NCBI GenBank assembly: GCA_020161355.1
Contig: JAIUOF010000011.1
Location: 62,001 to 126,000 of the forward strand
Length of the DNA: 64,000 nt
Origin: Bacteroidota bacterium
Lineage (GTDB): Bacteria; Bacteroidota; Bacteroidia; Cytophagales; Spirosomataceae
Reading direction: 5' to 3'
A program made the position numbers and the translations under genes. Position 1 is the stretch's first letter; every line of letters begins with the position of its first letter. Shown piece by piece: positions 9,700-18,650 of this stretch. The notes under the pieces are model-generated. The model was not told the origin of the DNA, did not search any database, and was given only the letters and a program-made list of their open reading frames with translations.

Positions 9700-11079
9700 T
9701 TAATTCTTTGCAAATTGTTCGGTGCCATAGGGTGCTCTTTGGCTTCTTCTGAGCATTTTATTGGCCGCATCATTATTGGTAAACCGTTCTTTTGCAGGAT
9801 CCCAGTTTAATTTTCCCGGAATCTTCATAGCAATATGGCTAATCAAACATACCGAACAGGCCCGATGGGCAATTTCAACAGGTGACAGCACAGGGGTGCC
9901 ATTTTGTATTCCTCCGAGCCAATTGAGGTGATGCTCTTTACTTACCTGAAGTTTGATTTCGTTTTCTTTGATTTCTGATTTCAGGATCTTAGGGTCACTG
10001 GCATCAAGGGCTTTGGCACTTTGGGCAGCTGCAACAGGATCAGATGCCGAGGCCACATAGTTTCCTCTGGAAACAAATATCCAGCCTTCGGTGCCTTCAT
10101 ACCTTATACCGTTCGGAAATCCTCCGCTGGTGTACATGGTGATACCGTTGGCATATTCGGCTTTGACCATAAAGTCACCGTGTACATTCCAAAGGCCTGA
10201 TTTGGGAAATTCTGCAACCGCCTCGACTGAAATCGGACCGGTCAATTCGGTATCCATGCCCCAGGCAGCAGAATCAAAATGGTGTTGTCCCCAGCCGGTA
10301 ATCATTCCGGCACCGTATTGCTCCAGCCTTAACCAACCCGGTCTGCCATAGCCTTTCTGTGGATGCACTCCGATTTCGGTATATGGCACCAAAGGCGTTG
10401 AGCCTAGCCACATGTCATAGTTTAACCCTTGTGGAACTGGCATAGCCGGTGCAACCGGACCCGACGGATCACCCGGAAGGCCTATTTTCACAGTATGCAG
10501 CTTTCCGATACGGCCATTTCTAACCAGCTCGGCAGCAATTCTAAACTGATCTGAAGACCTTTGCTGGGTACCGCATTGGAACACCACTCCTTTCTTTGTC
10601 ACAATCTGACTGAGTAACCTCCCTTCGGAAATGGTCAAAGAAGTGGGTTTTTGTAAATAAATATGTTTACCTGCCAGGGCCGCTTCAATGGCTGGCTGAG
10701 AATGCCAGTGATCCGGGGTACTGATCATGACAGCGTCAATGTCTTTGTTTTGTAATAGTTCCCGGTAATCATCATACATTTTGGTATCCATATAACCTGT
10801 ATTTCCGGTTTTTTTTGCATAAAAACCATCAATCAGCTTTTTACCATCTTCAAGGCGGTTGCGGTCGAGGTCGCACACGGCCATGATACGTGCCTGCTCG
10901 TGCTGCCAGGTGCCGGGCAAGTCATGATCCCGGGCAATTCGGCCACAGCCGATTTGTCCAATATTTATCTTGTTGCTGGGGGCATTTTTTCCAAAAACAG
11001 TAGAGGGCACTATTGTTGGAAATACAAGGCCTGCTGCCACTGTTTTTACCGAATTATTAATAAAATCTCTTCTTTTCAT
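9700..11079 (-). CDS. Exported Gfo/Idh/MocA family oxidoreductase
   Basis: NAD(P)-dependent sugar oxidoreductase of about 459 residues. A Tat signal starts at MKRRDFINNSVKTVAAG, then the Rossmann motif INIGQIGCGRIARDHDLPG and the conserved substrate/cofactor motif LAGKHIYLQKP. Such Tat-exported members carry their cofactor folded into the periplasm (glucose-fructose oxidoreductase type) and several oxidise sugars at C3. The ATG at 11079 is chosen because it puts the twin arginine in the n-region; an ATG at 11091, directly after the upstream stop, is also possible. It lies between the second Gfo/Idh gene and susC, so it likely belongs to the same glycan locus. Confidence 0.88.
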   Translation of the reverse strand: MKRRDFINNSVKTVAAGLVFPTIVPSTVFGKNAPSNKINIGQIGCGRIARDHDLPGTWQHEQARIMAVCDLDRNRLEDGKKLIDGFYAKKTGNTGYMDTKMYDDYRELLQNKDIDAVMISTPDHWHSQPAIEAALAGKHIYLQKPTSLTISEGRLLSQIVTKKGVVFQCGTQQRSSDQFRIAAELVRNGRIGKLHTVKIGLPGDPSGPVAPAMPVPQGLNYDMWLGSTPLVPYTEIGVHPQKGYGRPGWLRLEQYGAGMITGWGQHHFDSAAWGMDTELTGPISVEAVAEFPKSGLWNVHGDFMVKAEYANGITMYTSGGFPNGIRYEGTEGWIFVSRGNYVASASDPVAAAQSAKALDASDPKILKSEIKENEIKLQVSKEHHLNWLGGIQNGTPVLSPVEIAHRACSVCLISHIAMKIPGKLNWDPAKERFTNNDAANKMLRRSQRAPYGTEQFAKN

Positions 11080-11091
11080 TTTCAGATACAT

Positions 11092-12246
11092 TTAAAAATT
11101 ACTGATGTTTTTGGCTTTCTTTTGAGCAATTAATGCCAGCTCTGTGGCCAGAAAACAATGTTGCTGAGACATGGCAGTTTCGGTACGGTTTATTACATCA
11201 TCCACGAGCAAAGTACCATACGTGAGGGGAAAATCGGAACAATCGAAATAGGCGGTTTCCTTTTGGTTGGCCATATAAAGATGGTTGCCTGTATTATTTT
11301 TGGCAATGTCAATATTTTTTCTTATCTCGATAAAGCCTTCAGTACCGAGAATTGTCAGGCGGCCATCGCCCCAGGTTTTAAGACCATCAGGTGTAAACCA
11401 GTCCACTCTGATATATCCGGAGCCATGATTTCCCTGCAGTGTGACGTCACCAAAATCTTCAAAAAGGGGATAATTTTTATTGTTGAAATTCCCTATCTGA
11501 GCCGATAATATTCTGGCTTGATCGGAACCTGTAAAGTGCAGAAACTGATCAAATTGGTGAGAGGCAATATCTGTGATGATTCCACCAAAATATTGTTTGT
11601 CAAAAAACCATGCTGGTCGTGATTTGGGGCTCATTCGATGCGGACCCATACCAATGGTTTGTATTACTTTTCCAATCGCTCCATCTTTTATCAACTCTGA
11701 AGCCTTCATAGTTGCCCGGTTTTCGAATCTTTCGCTATAGGAAATCGAAAATATCCTTCCGGTTTCTTTCTGAACTTTTTTGATTTCTTTAAGTTGTTTG
11801 AGATCTGTTATTCCAGGTTTATCCACCATATAGTCTTTTCCATGCTTCATCACTTCCACACCCAACGGACCACGCTGATTGGGGATAATCGAACTTAGCA
11901 CCAGGTCAATTTCCTTATTGTCAAGAATTTCTCTTTTATCTTTAACTCTTTTTGCCTCGGGAAATCTCCTTTGAAAATCAGCGGCCAGATCGTCTTCATT
12001 AGCATGAAAAGCCAGCATTTCACCACCACCACGTATTACTGAGGCTGCCATTCCAAAGATATGATTGTGATTAATTCCGATCACCCCGAATTTTAGCCTG
12101 GGAACATCAAAAACTGGAATTTCAACACTTTTTTCCCGGTAATACTTGGTTGAAGAGCCATGACTCAATACCGGCAAAACACCCAAACCGGAAAGCTTTA
12201 AGCCACTTTCTATCAAAAAATTACGACGATGAAGTTTTTCAGACAT
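11092..12246 (-). CDS. Exported Gfo/Idh/MocA family oxidoreductase
   Basis: Protein of 384 residues with a twin-arginine-like start (MSEKLHRRNFLIESGLKLSG), then a Rossmann region (LKFGVIGINHNHIFGMAAS), the MKHGKDYMVDKPGIT motif and the C-terminal domain of the family including GGIITDIASHQFDQFLHFTG. It would act in the periplasm as a sugar dehydrogenase/oxidoreductase. Its stop codon abuts the next oxidoreductase gene, so the two are surely co-transcribed. The two proteins differ enough in sequence and length to be distinct subfamilies. Substrate unknown; the SusCD/DUF1080 context suggests a glycoside. Confidence 0.87.
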   Translation of the reverse strand: MSEKLHRRNFLIESGLKLSGLGVLPVLSHGSSTKYYREKSVEIPVFDVPRLKFGVIGINHNHIFGMAASVIRGGGEMLAFHANEDDLAADFQRRFPEAKRVKDKREILDNKEIDLVLSSIIPNQRGPLGVEVMKHGKDYMVDKPGITDLKQLKEIKKVQKETGRIFSISYSERFENRATMKASELIKDGAIGKVIQTIGMGPHRMSPKSRPAWFFDKQYFGGIITDIASHQFDQFLHFTGSDQARILSAQIGNFNNKNYPLFEDFGDVTLQGNHGSGYIRVDWFTPDGLKTWGDGRLTILGTEGFIEIRKNIDIAKNNTGNHLYMANQKETAYFDCSDFPLTYGTLLVDDVINRTETAMSQQHCFLATELALIAQKKAKNISNF

Positions 12247-12443
12247 GCTTTTATTTGGTTGAAGATCCGCTAAATTTTATCCAAATATTTATTTGAATTT
12301 TAACAAAATTAAGAAGGTTTATTAAACTTGTCTATCATGAATCAAATCAATTTATAATGATATTTTGACATAAATTCTTTTCAAGTAGTAATAATAGTGT
12401 TAAAAACAGGAGAGTCCATGATACTTATATTCCATTTTTGTTT

Positions 12444-12451
12444 TATTTTTG
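12444..12451 (+). promoter_or_regulatory. Putative -7 box for the AraC regulator
   Basis: TATTTTTG matches the TAnnTTTG consensus, 22 bases before the chosen ATG. No clear -33 element. Confidence 0.35.
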
Positions 12452-12473
12452 TCAAAAAAATACTATTGAAGAG

Positions 12474-13337
12474 ATGAAACCTCAATTGCTCAAGATTTCA
12501 AATCCCGCAGATACATCATTTAATTTATTAAAATTATCGGTGCCTAATTTTCCGACACCCTGGCACTATCATCCTGAAATAGAGCTGGTTTTGATTCAGG
12601 AAAGTACAGGAAAAAAATATGTAGGAAGCAGTATCACCGACTTTGCTCCGGGGGATTTGTGTATGATTGGAAGTTATCTACCTCATTATTATAAAAATGA
12701 TGAGGAATATCTGAAACCTGAAAGCACTTTAATGGCCCGCTCAATGGTAATTCATTTTAATTATGATTTTTTGGGGCCAGCTTTTTGGGATTCTCCTGAA
12801 AGTACAGCTATCAAGTCGCTTTTGGAAAAATCAAAAAGAGGAATTCAGTTTGGTAAAGAAACAGCTGATTTGATTTATCCTAAACTCCTGGCTGTCTTTG
12901 AATTGGGAGGAATGCCCCGGCTGATAAAATTTCTGGAAATCCTGGATGATCTGGCGAAAAGTAAAAATCATGATTTCCTTTCGACCGATGCCATTCAGAT
13001 AAGAAATGAAGTGGATTCTGACCGAATCAAAAAAGTTTTGGAACATGTGAGTGAAAACTTCCGAAATCCGATAAAACTTGACGATGTGGCTCAGCTTGCC
13101 AACATGAGCGAGTCGGCTTTCAGCAGATATTTTAAAAAGCGAACCCGGAAAACCTTCTCTAATTTCCTGACTGACATAAGAATCGAATATGCCTGCAAAC
13201 TTCTGCAAAACGACAAGCTAAGTATCTCACAGATAGCGTTTGACAGCGGTTTTTACAATCTTTCCAATTTTAACCGACAATTTAAATCAACCAAAAAAAT
13301 CACACCATTGGCTTACAGAATGAACTATCTGGACTGA
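12474..13337 (+). CDS. AraC family transcriptional regulator with cupin sensor domain
   Basis: Regulator of 287 residues. The N-terminal half is a cupin-like AraC_binding domain (PTPWHYHPEIELVLIQESTG, then FAPGDLCMIG). The C-terminal half has the two helix-turn-helix motifs of the AraC family (LDDVAQLANMSESAFSRYF and ISQIAFDSGFYNLSNFNRQF). It is divergent from the Gfo/Idh/MocA-SusCD operon, with about 230 bases between, and is the obvious candidate to control it in response to a sugar. ATG at 12474 chosen; a TTG 12 codons upstream overlaps the apparent promoter. Confidence 0.9.
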   Translation: MKPQLLKISNPADTSFNLLKLSVPNFPTPWHYHPEIELVLIQESTGKKYVGSSITDFAPGDLCMIGSYLPHYYKNDEEYLKPESTLMARSMVIHFNYDFLGPAFWDSPESTAIKSLLEKSKRGIQFGKETADLIYPKLLAVFELGGMPRLIKFLEILDDLAKSKNHDFLSTDAIQIRNEVDSDRIKKVLEHVSENFRNPIKLDDVAQLANMSESAFSRYFKKRTRKTFSNFLTDIRIEYACKLLQNDKLSISQIAFDSGFYNLSNFNRQFKSTKKITPLAYRMNYLD

Positions 13338-13357
13338 AAATAGAATTAATTAAAACC

Positions 13358-13393
13358 AAAAGGCCTTCAAGGTGTAACCTGAAGGCCTTTTTT
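13358..13393. terminator. Bidirectional terminator between araC-type gene and aspC
   Basis: Inverted repeat AAAGGCCTTCAAGG / CCTGAAGGCCTTT with one bulged base, flanked by A and T runs, lies between the convergent regulator and aminotransferase genes. Confidence 0.85.
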
Positions 13394-13412
13394 GGCTTTT
13401 TTATAAGGTTTA

Positions 13413-14612
13413 TTATTTTAAAGTCAAAATCGCATCTTTGATTCTGCCTACTGCTTCTTTGAGTGCTTCATCAGATGCGGCTGTAGAGATACGAATACAG
13501 TTTGGAGCACCAAAACCGGAGCCTGCTACCGTGGCAACAAATGATTTCTCAAGTAACCACATCGATAGATCGTCTGAGTTGTTGATAGTAGTAGTACCAT
13601 CAGATTTTCCAAAATAATAGCTTACATCAGGGAAAGCATAAAATGCCCCTTCGGGTACATTTACTTTAAATCCCGGAATTTCCTTCAGCAAACCTACCAC
13701 CAAATCTCTTCTAAGCAAATATGCCCTTTTCATTGTTTCGGCGGCTGTCATATCGTCCCAGGCAACCAGCGAAGCTCTCTGAGCGATATGGTTTGTACCT
13801 GAGGTAACCTGACCCTGTAACTTGTCAATTCCATCTACAATCCATTTAGCGGCTCCTATATATCCAATCCTCCAGCCTGTCATCGCAAATCCTTTAGCCA
13901 TACCATTTACGGTGATAACCCTGTCTTTGATGGCCTCGATAGACCCTATTGAGAAATGTCCTTCCTCCCTGAAATTAATATATTCATAAATTTCATCAGC
14001 CAACACAAACACGTTGGGGTGCTTTTCGATAACGGCTGCAATAGCTCTCAATTCGGCTTCACTATAGACTGAGCCAGTAGGATTGTTAGGAGAAGCATAC
14101 ATCACTACTTTAGTTTTGTCAGTGATGGCCGCTTCCAGCTGATCAGCAGTCACTTTGAAATCATTTTCAAAGGCACCTTCAAGAATTACAGAGGTACCTT
14201 CGGCCAGTTTCACCATTTCACTGTAAGAAACCCAGTATGGAGCAAAAATGATAACTTCATCACCGGGATTTACCATAACAGCGAGAGCATTGGCAAGCGA
14301 ATGCTTTGCACCTGTCGAAACGATAATGTTTTCAGGTTTCCAATCTATATTATTGTCTCTTTTAAATTTTTCGGCTATTACTTTGCGAAGCTCAGGAATG
14401 CCCGCAACCGGTGTATAGGCGTGAAAACCGGCATCAATGGCGTCTTTTGCTGCTTCACAAATGTGTTTTGGTGTTTTAAAATCAGGCTCACCAATGGAAA
14501 GGTTTATCACTTTGTGGCCCAGAGCTGCAAGCTCTCTTGATTTTTTTGACATTGCCAGGGTTGCAGATTCTTCGAGATTGTTGATTCTGTCGGCAAGCAA
14601 ATTTGTACTCAT
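13413..14612 (-). CDS. aspC: Aspartate aminotransferase (class I, PLP-dependent)
   Basis: Transfers the amino group between aspartate and 2-oxoglutarate using pyridoxal phosphate in the cytosol. The 399 residues match the family. Visible motifs are INLSIGEPDFKTP at the N-terminus, YASPNNPTGSVYS, the PLP lysine region NGMAKGFAMTGWRIGY, and a C-terminal CIRIS segment. Starts at MSTNLLADRINNL. It is a single-gene unit ending at a shared terminator. Related aminotransferases with other amino-acid specificities cannot be excluded. Confidence 0.92.
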   Translation of the reverse strand: MSTNLLADRINNLEESATLAMSKKSRELAALGHKVINLSIGEPDFKTPKHICEAAKDAIDAGFHAYTPVAGIPELRKVIAEKFKRDNNIDWKPENIIVSTGAKHSLANALAVMVNPGDEVIIFAPYWVSYSEMVKLAEGTSVILEGAFENDFKVTADQLEAAITDKTKVVMYASPNNPTGSVYSEAELRAIAAVIEKHPNVFVLADEIYEYINFREEGHFSIGSIEAIKDRVITVNGMAKGFAMTGWRIGYIGAAKWIVDGIDKLQGQVTSGTNHIAQRASLVAWDDMTAAETMKRAYLLRRDLVVGLLKEIPGFKVNVPEGAFYAFPDVSYYFGKSDGTTTINNSDDLSMWLLEKSFVATVAGSGFGAPNCIRISTAASDEALKEAVGRIKDAILTLK

Positions 14613-14960
14613 GATTTTGTTATATTTTTATGATTCCCCAAAAACGTAGTGGAAAGAACTTCTTTCCAAATTCGGGTGCAAAATTAAGCTTTATTATGTT
14701 AATTGCCTTACAAAAATTTGGATTTTCCAATTTCGGAATATTTCAAAACCATTTATTCGGACAAAAAAATCTTGCCTTTTTACCAAAAAAACAATTTAAT
14801 ATGGCCGCTTACATTCATGAAAGGTTTTGTTTTTCGAAATAAACAAAAGAATAATTACCCTACTGAGTCGTTAAATAAAAGCAATTGGCTATTTTTGAAA
14901 TCTTACCATAAAAAGCTTTTCTTCGTATATACAGGTACAGAAAAACTGAATTAGAATTTT
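14613..14960. other. Intergenic region between divergent aspC and T9SS adhesin genes
   Basis: 348 bases without a convincing gene; the short frames here lack family features. On the minus strand the complement of 14679-14686 reads TAATTTTG, a fit to the -7 consensus for aspC. I see no clear promoter for the plus-strand adhesin. Confidence 0.5.
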
Positions 14961-17819
14961 ATGAACAAAAGACTACTCCTGATATTGATTTTGGCACTTT
15001 GGGCACCACTGGCAGCTATGGCTACTCATTTGCGTGCAGGTGAAATCACGGCAACCAGAATCTCCTCGAGCCAGCTAACTTATAAAATCACCCTCACCAC
15101 TTACACCGACCAAATCAATGGAAAAGCTGCCAATGACGGGCAGGATAATGTGACTTTCAATTTTGGTTTTTCGACGACCAAACCTGAGATATATAAAGTT
15201 AGCAGAAAGAAAAAATTTCTTATCAATCCCGCCACGATGTGTAATGTATATGATACCACCATCACATTTCCTGCCCCTGGACTCTACACCATCAGTTGTG
15301 GTATTGTAAACCGAAATGAACGCACCATCAATCTGCCACAGCCCTCGGAAAATATCAGCTTTTTTGTTCAGACTTCGATCAATATTAACCCAAGTTTTGG
15401 TCTTAATAGTACACCGGTATTACTTAATATCCCGATAGATTCGGCTTCACTGGGCTCCAAGTTTATTCATAATCCGGGTGCATTTGACATTGATGGCGAT
15501 AGCTTGTCCTACCGACTCACCACCCCCAAACGGGACAAAGGTACCGATACCGGAATCGGAGAATTCATTGCCGGATATCTCGACCCCAGCACAGTAGGCC
15601 CTTCGCCTGTACTCAATGAGTTGGAAAACGGGCCTGCCACATTCAGGATTGACCCCCGTACCGGCGATCTGATCTGGGATGCCCCCAGAGAAATTGGGCA
15701 ATATAACGTAGCGTTTATTATTGAAGAATGGCGAAAAGCCCCCAGCGGCAACTACCTGAAAATCGGCGAGATCGTGAGAGATATGCAGATAATAGTAGTT
15801 GAGTCGTCGAACAAAAGACCACTACTCGAAGTACCCGAGAAAATATGTGTAGAGGCGGGTAAAAAGGCCGAATTTGAGGTAAAAGGGAAAGATCAGGACG
15901 ATCAGGTACTTAGACTCACCAGCTCGGGTGGTGTGTATAACCTTGATGCAAGCGGACTGCCTTTCAAATTTGTGGAACCCGAAGCTGCCACTTTTAAGTC
16001 GACCCCGACCAATAAAATTGTAACCGGAACTTTTGCATGGAACACCAACTGCCTGCATGTAAGGGATCAACCCTATGACGTGTTATTTAAAGTTGAAGAC
16101 TCTCCGGGGCGGTTCAGTACTTCATTGGTAGATATAAAAACCATGAAAATCACGGTATTGCCGCCAAAACCTAAGGATCTGGCTGCTGTTGAGCTTGAAA
16201 AAGGAATAAAACTCACCTGGAAACCTGTGACAGGCTGCAAATCAGACGGAAAAGTTTTGATTTTTAGAAAAAGTGGATGTAGTGGACTAAATTCTGCGGA
16301 ATGTTCTTCAGGAATGCCTGCTGAGTGGGGTTATTCCCTATTGGCAACTGTGGGCACTGCCGACACGACCTACACTGACCTCACCACAGAAAAAGGGGCG
16401 ATTTACAGCTACAGGCTGATTACTGAAATTCCCGTGAACAATTTTTTGAATATGCAAAGTGAACCATCAATAGAGTTTTGTGTGGGGAGTGAAATCAAAA
16501 AAGGGATGAATGTAATTTCGAAGGTTTCGGTAGAAAAAACAGATGCCTTAAATGGCGAAGTACTTGTAAACTGGACCAAACCCATAGATTTTGATCTTAA
16601 AAATGCTAAAAGTCCTTTTGTTTATAAATTATACCGTGCCGTTGGTCTGGGAGGAGAAAATTTTGAATTGATCTTTACAAAAGTGACTGCCCTGAGCGGT
16701 GAGCCAGATACCGTTTTTCTGGACAAAGGGCTCAATACCAAAGAAAACGTTTACCGATACAAAGTCGAGTTTTATACCGAAAATGAAAAACTCTACAGCA
16801 CATCACCTCAGGCCACTTCAGTAAGGCTTACGGTAAGTCCGGAAGATAAAAAACTCAAACTCAAGTGGGATGCCAATGTACCCTGGAAAAACGACAATCA
16901 GGTGCATTTGATATTTCGGGAAGATAAAGACAAACCAGGGAGTTTTAATCTCATCAAAAAACTTGACGTAGCAGGAATATCGACCTTTACATTTACTGAC
17001 GAGGGCAAGGATACCGAAACCAGCGATGGGGACATTTCAATTGAAATAAAAAATAAAGAAAACTATTGCTACTATGTAGTCACGAGAGGCCGATACGAGG
17101 AATTACCGGCACTGGGAATACTTGAAAATGCATCGCAAATAGCTTGTGGCAGCCCGGCTGACAATACTCCTCCCTGCAAACCCGACCTGGTAGGCACTCC
17201 AAATGGCACAGGTCAGGGATGTGAAGGACTAAAAGCCGAAGATTTTTGTAACAATGAGGTTTTTGTAAATAAAATCACCTGGAATGCCCCTGCCTCCACA
17301 GGCACCGGTGAATGTAGGCAGGATGTGGTTTCATACAGTATTTATTATTCGAGATACGAAGACGAACAGCCTCGGTTGATTGCGGTTCAAGAGGCCTCTC
17401 TGGGAACAACTTTCAACCACAGGAGGAATTCAAAAGACGGTTTTGCGGGGTGCTATTATATCACTGCCAAAAGTAATTTGGGTGGCGAAAGTACCATGAG
17501 TAACAAAATCTGCTTTGACAACTGCGAGGATATAAGTTTTCCAAATGTATTTTCGCCCAATGGTGACGGCAAAAATGACACCTTTAGCCCCATGAACTGC
17601 CCGGCATTTATCAATACCATCAATTATGATATTTACTCATCCAATGGCTTAAAAGTGGCCTCGGGCAGTGGCTCAAGTATGGATTGGGATGGCCGAGATA
17701 TTAACGGCAAACTTTTAGGTCGGGGCGTATATTATTATGTAATCACTGTAAAATTTGAAAAATTGAGCAGAGATGGCAGCACCAAATCGTTTAAAGGATA
17801 TGTCTCATTGCTTAGGTAA
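14961..17819 (+). CDS. Large secreted adhesin with T9SS type B (gliding motility-associated) C-terminal domain
   Basis: Secreted surface protein of 952 residues. The signal peptide is followed by ATHLRAGEITATRISSSQLT, an opening common in Bacteroidota surface proteins. Cadherin/Ig-like and fibronectin-like beta domains follow (DIDGDSLSYRLTTP, FRIDPRTGDLIWDAP, several KLKWD/ITWNAP strands) and many Cys. The last about 90 residues are the sorting domain: SFPNVFSPNGDGKNDTFSP then WDGRDINGKLLGRGVYYYVI. It should be exported by the type IX system and attached at the cell surface. Monocistronic, ending at a strong terminator. Ligand unknown. Confidence 0.9.
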   Translation: MNKRLLLILILALWAPLAAMATHLRAGEITATRISSSQLTYKITLTTYTDQINGKAANDGQDNVTFNFGFSTTKPEIYKVSRKKKFLINPATMCNVYDTTITFPAPGLYTISCGIVNRNERTINLPQPSENISFFVQTSININPSFGLNSTPVLLNIPIDSASLGSKFIHNPGAFDIDGDSLSYRLTTPKRDKGTDTGIGEFIAGYLDPSTVGPSPVLNELENGPATFRIDPRTGDLIWDAPREIGQYNVAFIIEEWRKAPSGNYLKIGEIVRDMQIIVVESSNKRPLLEVPEKICVEAGKKAEFEVKGKDQDDQVLRLTSSGGVYNLDASGLPFKFVEPEAATFKSTPTNKIVTGTFAWNTNCLHVRDQPYDVLFKVEDSPGRFSTSLVDIKTMKITVLPPKPKDLAAVELEKGIKLTWKPVTGCKSDGKVLIFRKSGCSGLNSAECSSGMPAEWGYSLLATVGTADTTYTDLTTEKGAIYSYRLITEIPVNNFLNMQSEPSIEFCVGSEIKKGMNVISKVSVEKTDALNGEVLVNWTKPIDFDLKNAKSPFVYKLYRAVGLGGENFELIFTKVTALSGEPDTVFLDKGLNTKENVYRYKVEFYTENEKLYSTSPQATSVRLTVSPEDKKLKLKWDANVPWKNDNQVHLIFREDKDKPGSFNLIKKLDVAGISTFTFTDEGKDTETSDGDISIEIKNKENYCYYVVTRGRYEELPALGILENASQIACGSPADNTPPCKPDLVGTPNGTGQGCEGLKAEDFCNNEVFVNKITWNAPASTGTGECRQDVVSYSIYYSRYEDEQPRLIAVQEASLGTTFNHRRNSKDGFAGCYYITAKSNLGGESTMSNKICFDNCEDISFPNVFSPNGDGKNDTFSPMNCPAFINTINYDIYSSNGLKVASGSGSSMDWDGRDINGKLLGRGVYYYVITVKFEKLSRDGSTKSFKGYVSLLR

Positions 17820-17822
17820 ATC

Positions 17823-17850
17823 AAAAAAGGAGCCCAAAAGCTCCTTTTTT
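17823..17850. terminator. Bidirectional terminator between adhesin gene and greA
   Basis: AAAAAAGGAGC and GCTCCTTTTTT form a near-perfect hairpin with a short loop and serve the two convergent genes. Confidence 0.85.
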
Positions 17851-17899
17851 GAATGTTTTTAGGGTACCCGGTACTCGCAACCGATTACTCAAAATGGGT

Positions 17900-18370
17900 T
17901 CACATTGATATTTCTACTACTTCAACCTCCACCATACCTGCAGGAGCCTGAATCTGGGCTTTCTCCCCAACGGCTTTTCCAAGAAGTCCTTTCGCAAAAG
18001 GAGAGTTGATAGAAATTTTCCCTTGTTTGAGGTCTGCCTCTTCCTCAGCTACAAGTGTGTAGGTCATCAAAGCCCCATTTTTGATGTTTTTGATTTTTAC
18101 CTTATTCATCAAAGATACCTTAGAAGTATCTATGGTTGACTCGTCAAGAATTCTGGCATTGGCCATCAATACTTCAAGCTTCGAAATCTCAGTTTCCATA
18201 AGTCCCTGAGCATCTTTGGCAGCGTCATATTCGGCGTTTTCCGACAAGTCACCTTTATCTTTGGCTTCAGCTATGGCTTGTGATATTTCTCTGCGGCCTC
18301 TGGTTTTGAGGTCGTGGAGTTTGTTTTTCAAATTATCATATCCTTCCTGTGTATAATATTGAAATGACAT
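17900..18370 (-). CDS. greA: Transcription elongation factor GreA
   Basis: Rescues backtracked RNA polymerase by stimulating transcript cleavage. The 156 residues have the N-terminal coiled coil with the catalytic acidic tip (AKDKGDLSENAEYDAAK, residues about 41-57) and the C-terminal FKBP-like domain with INSPFAKGLLGKAVGE. Length and motifs are complete. Upstream lies a compact leader unit with its own promoter, a 12-codon ORF and two tandem terminators, so expression may be attenuated. Confidence 0.97.
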   Translation of the reverse strand: MSFQYYTQEGYDNLKNKLHDLKTRGRREISQAIAEAKDKGDLSENAEYDAAKDAQGLMETEISKLEVLMANARILDESTIDTSKVSLMNKVKIKNIKNGALMTYTLVAEEEADLKQGKISINSPFAKGLLGKAVGEKAQIQAPAGMVEVEVVEISM

Positions 18371-18401
18371 GGTTTTTATTTGTTTAAATATGTTTAGTAC
18401 T

Positions 18402-18432
18402 AAAAAAAAACACCCGCCCTCTCAGGCTGGGT
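18402..18432 (-). terminator. Second terminator upstream of greA
   Basis: On the minus strand ACCC-A-GCC, a 6-base loop and GGC-GGGT form a stem with one bulged A, followed by nine T. It lies 32 bases before greA. Confidence 0.75.
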
Positions 18433-18433
18433 A

Positions 18434-18465
18434 GAAAAAAAAAGAACGGCGAAAATCGACCGTTC
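18434..18465 (-). terminator. First terminator upstream of greA
   Basis: On the minus strand GAACGG and CCGTTC, with CGA/TCG inside, form a hairpin followed by nine T (complement of 18435-18443). It directly follows the small leader ORF. Confidence 0.8.
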
Positions 18466-18493
18466 CTGATTATTGTAAATATCAGAAACTACG

Positions 18494-18532
18494 CTACGTT
18501 TTGCTTGAAAATGTATTGGTCGTTTTTTGCAT
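18494..18532 (-). CDS. Putative 12-residue leader peptide upstream of greA
   Basis: The sequence MQKTTNTFSSKT (ATG at 18532, TAG at 18494-18496) lies about ten bases after an expected transcription start and just before two tandem terminators. Four of twelve residues are Thr. AAAGGA touches the ATG, closer than a normal Shine-Dalgarno, which matters little in Bacteroidota. The arrangement looks like a leader-peptide attenuator or an independent small RNA. Translation is not demonstrated and I do not recognise the family. Confidence 0.45.
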   Translation of the reverse strand: MQKTTNTFSSKT

Positions 18533-18549
18533 TCCTTTCAAATGAGGCA

Positions 18550-18579
18550 CAAAGATAATAGATTTTAGAAATATGTCAA
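18550..18579 (-). promoter_or_regulatory. Consensus Bacteroidota promoter for the greA leader unit
   Basis: On the minus strand TTGACA (complement of 18574-18579) and TATCTTTG (complement of 18550-18557) are separated so that TTG and TAnnTTTG have 19 bases between them, the optimal spacing for the Bacteroidota primary sigma factor. It is the best promoter match I found in the window. Confidence 0.8.
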
Positions 18580-18650
18580 GAAATAATTTGATTACGACGA
18601 TTGAATATCATAAGGTTGTAAATTAAAGAACTATTATTTGTATTAATTTT

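Noticed and set aside
14630..14954. Two overlapping plus-strand frames between aspC and the adhesin gene
   Set aside because: Overlap each other in different frames, low complexity, no family features, and lie over the aspC promoter region.
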